Of a stretch of 64,000 bases of DNA, positions 62,592 to 64,000 are shown in pieces. Every line of letters starts with the position of its first letter. The first letter of the stretch is position 1. This DNA is from a bacterium (lineage in GTDB: Bacteria > SZUA-79 > Acidulodesulfobacterales > Acidulodesulfobacteraceae). The notes under the pieces are model-generated. The model was not told the origin of the DNA, searched no databases, and saw only the letters and a program-made list of their open reading frames with translations. The DNA lies in NCBI GenBank assembly GCA_021825865.1, contig JAKAFU010000004.1, positions 1-64,000 on the forward strand. The letters are read 5' to 3'. The translations under genes and the position numbers were made by a program.

Positions 62592-62645
62592 AAAAAATGC
62601 CGATTACAGAGCGACGATTGTTCACTCTGTTTTTCGGCATTTTTT
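62592..62645 (-). terminator. Rho-independent terminator of groEL
   Basis: A 12-bp outer stem AAAAAATGCCGA/TCGGCATTTTTT (62592-62603, 62634-62645) and an inner ACAGAG/CTCTGT pairing (62606-62611, 62625-62630) make a long hairpin, with a T-tract on the minus strand. It lies about 60 bases beyond the groEL stop. Confidence 0.85.
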
Positions 62646-62703
62646 AGTTTATTAATTTTTAGCTTAATATATTTTTCTTTATTAATTAAAATTCATTAAT
62701 TAA

Positions 62704-64000
62704 TTAATACATTCCGCCCATGCCGCCCATGCCTTGCGGCATTCCGCCAGGCATTCCGCCTTTATCTTTATCTTCAGGTTTGTCGGCTATCATTGCCTCT
62801 GTGGTGAGCATTAAGGAAGACACGCTTGCTGCATTTTGCAGAGCTGTCCTTTCAACTTTGGTCGGGTCGATAATACCTGCAGCAATTAAATCTTCATACT
62901 TGTCTGCTGCTGCATTATACCCGAAAGAGCCTGCGTTATTTAACACTTTGTCGACTACTATCGAAGCTTCCACTCCTGCATTTTCAGAAATCATTCTTAA
63001 CGGTTCCTGAACCGCTCTTCTGATTATTTTAATACCTGCATCTTCATCAGTATTAGCGCCTGCAAGTTTATCTAAAGCTTTTGATGCTCTTAAGAGCGCA
63101 ACGCCGCCGCCGGGAACAATACCTTCTTCAACAGCCGCTCTTGTTGCATGGAGTGCGTCTTCAACTCTTGCTTTCTTTTCTTTCATTTCAGTTTCGGTAG
63201 CAGCTCCGACATTAATTACTGCAACGCCGCCTATTAATTTGGCAAGCCTTTCTTGCAGCTTTTCTTTATCATAGTCTGAGCTTGATTCTTCTATCTGAGC
63301 TCTGATTTGCTTGACTCTTTTTTCAATACCTTCTTTGCTGCCTGCGCCGTCTATTATAGTCGAATTGTCTTTGTCAACGGTAATTCTTTTTGCTTTTCCA
63401 AGATCCTGAAGGGTAATTGACTCTAATTTGATGCCTAAATCTTCGGAAATAACTTGTCCGCCGGTCAGAATGGCTATATCTTCAAGCATTGCTTTTCTTC
63501 TGTCGCCAAAGCCTGGAGCTTTAACAGCACAGCAGTTTAATGTGCCTCTTAATTTATTCACTACTAATGTTGCAAGGGCTTCCCCTTCAACTTCTTCTGC
63601 CAATATAACAAAAGGTTTGCCTGACTTCGCTATCTGTTCCAAAATTGGAAGAAGGTCTTTCATTGCAGAAATCTTCTTTTCATGGATAAGTATATACGGG
63701 TCATCAAGCACACATTCCATTCTTTCGGAATCCGTAACAAAATAAGGAGATAAATAACCTCTGTCAAACTGCATTCCCTCAACTACTTCTAACGTAGTTT
63801 CCATGCTTTTCGCTTCTTCAACCGTTATAACGCCTTCTTTACCTACTTTGTCCATAGCTTCGGCAATAATATTCCCGATTGTCTCGTCGTTATTTGCGGA
63901 AATTGTTCCGACCTGTGCAATTTCTTTCTGATTTGCAATCGGCTTAGACATAGCCTTTAATTCTTTTACCATAACATCTACTGCCTTATCAATCCCTCTT
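62704..64000 (-). CDS. groL: Chaperonin GroEL (60 kDa), 5' end outside the window
   Basis: GroEL folds proteins in a double-ring cage with GroES. The visible part covers from [14 protein letters not shown] (about residue 115 of a full-length protein) to the end, and includes [90 protein letters not shown], and the Gly/Met-rich tail [18 protein letters not shown]. The reading frame continues past the last base of the window, so the gene is incomplete here; the internal ATG at 63972 is not the start. Confidence 0.98.
   Translation of the reverse strand, partial: RGIDKAVDVMVKELKAMSKPIANQKEIAQVGTISANNDETIGNIIAEAMDKVGKEGVITVEEAKSMETTLEVVEGMQFDRGYLSPYFVTDSERMECVLDDPYILIHEKKISAMKDLLPILEQIAKSGKPFVILAEEVEGEALATLVVNKLRGTLNCCAVKAPGFGDRRKAMLEDIAILTGGQVISEDLGIKLESITLQDLGKAKRITVDKDNSTIIDGAGSKEGIEKRVKQIRAQIEESSSDYDKEKLQERLAKLIGGVAVINVGAATETEMKEKKARVEDALHATRAAVEEGIVPGGGVALLRASKALDKLAGANTDEDAGIKIIRRAVQEPLRMISENAGVEASIVVDKVLNNAGSFGYNAAADKYEDLIAAGIIDPTKVERTALQNAASVSSLMLTTEAMIADKPEDKDKGGMPGGMPQGMGGMGGMY

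Noticed and set aside
63428-63745. 105-aa ORF on the + strand
   Set aside because: It is a shadow of groEL on the opposite strand, as are similar ORFs opposite uvrA, ppdK and mfd.
1-64000. CRISPR arrays, tRNA and rRNA genes
   Set aside because: I looked for regularly spaced repeats with unique spacers and for tRNA cloverleaf landmarks and found none; the direct repeats reported are too few and too short.

Overview
The window comes from a strongly AT-rich, Gram-negative bacterial chromosome (about 30% G+C by eye). Evidence for a two-membrane cell is a SurA-like periplasmic foldase, a lipobox-bearing PpiC foldase, signal-peptide proteins and a Rieske/cytochrome b complex. Several traits suggest a Deltaproteobacteria/Desulfobacterota-like acidophile, possibly near the Acidulodesulfobacterales (Sva0485): the ATP synthase membrane-sector genes (atpZ-atpI-atpB-atpE) stand apart from the F1 genes, there is a P3A-type plasma-membrane H+-ATPase, three DsrE-family sulfur-carrier-like proteins, several thiol/oxidative-stress proteins, and 2-hydroxyacyl-CoA-dehydratase-type activases. 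The lineage is inference; no rRNA, tRNA or CRISPR was seen.

Layout. 1-9 kb: prepilin peptidase, M29 aminopeptidase, thiol peroxidase, a DUF167 mini-protein, a TauE/SafE permease, a YwqK-like protein, then an HxlR regulator divergent from a double-CDGSH protein and DoxX, and a DsrE protein. 8.5-15.5 kb is rich in redox and metal genes: a Met/His-rich Spy/CpxP-like protein under an apparent class II Crp/Fnr promoter, the Crp/Fnr regulator itself, a bfr-pfkB-merR cluster, a TlpA/CcdA pair, TetR and a second DsrE. 16-24.5 kb is bioenergetic: H+-ATPase, Fo sector, and Rieske/cytochrome b plus an unusual membrane-dihaem fusion protein. 24.7-41 kb is a long minus-strand run: nadA, glyQ, glyS, ppdK, mfd, two PPIases, pdxA, uvrA. 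41-46 kb: trpS, a third DsrE, a miniature BadF/HgdC-like activase with an unrecognised six-cysteine partner, and trxB. 46-57.9 kb: three transporters, uppS, an alpha/beta hydrolase, aspS, a degenerate IorAB-like pair and a Fur/PerR regulator. 58-64 kb: a double-ASKHA activase downstream of moaB-moaD-moaE, then the 3' part of groEL, cut by the window end.

The most unusual items are: the mini-activase plus partner cluster; the IorA/IorB-like pair that has lost its thiamine-diphosphate motifs; glyQ, whose conserved N-terminus has no ATG/GTG/TTG start in any frame; the Rieske/b complex with a roughly 400-residue membrane domain fused to two c-haem domains; a 30-bp perfect palindrome centred near -42 of a predicted promoter; a MoaD whose diglycine is followed by Leu-Lys; predicted leaderless starts for moaB and trpS; and low-complexity inserts in several housekeeping enzymes.
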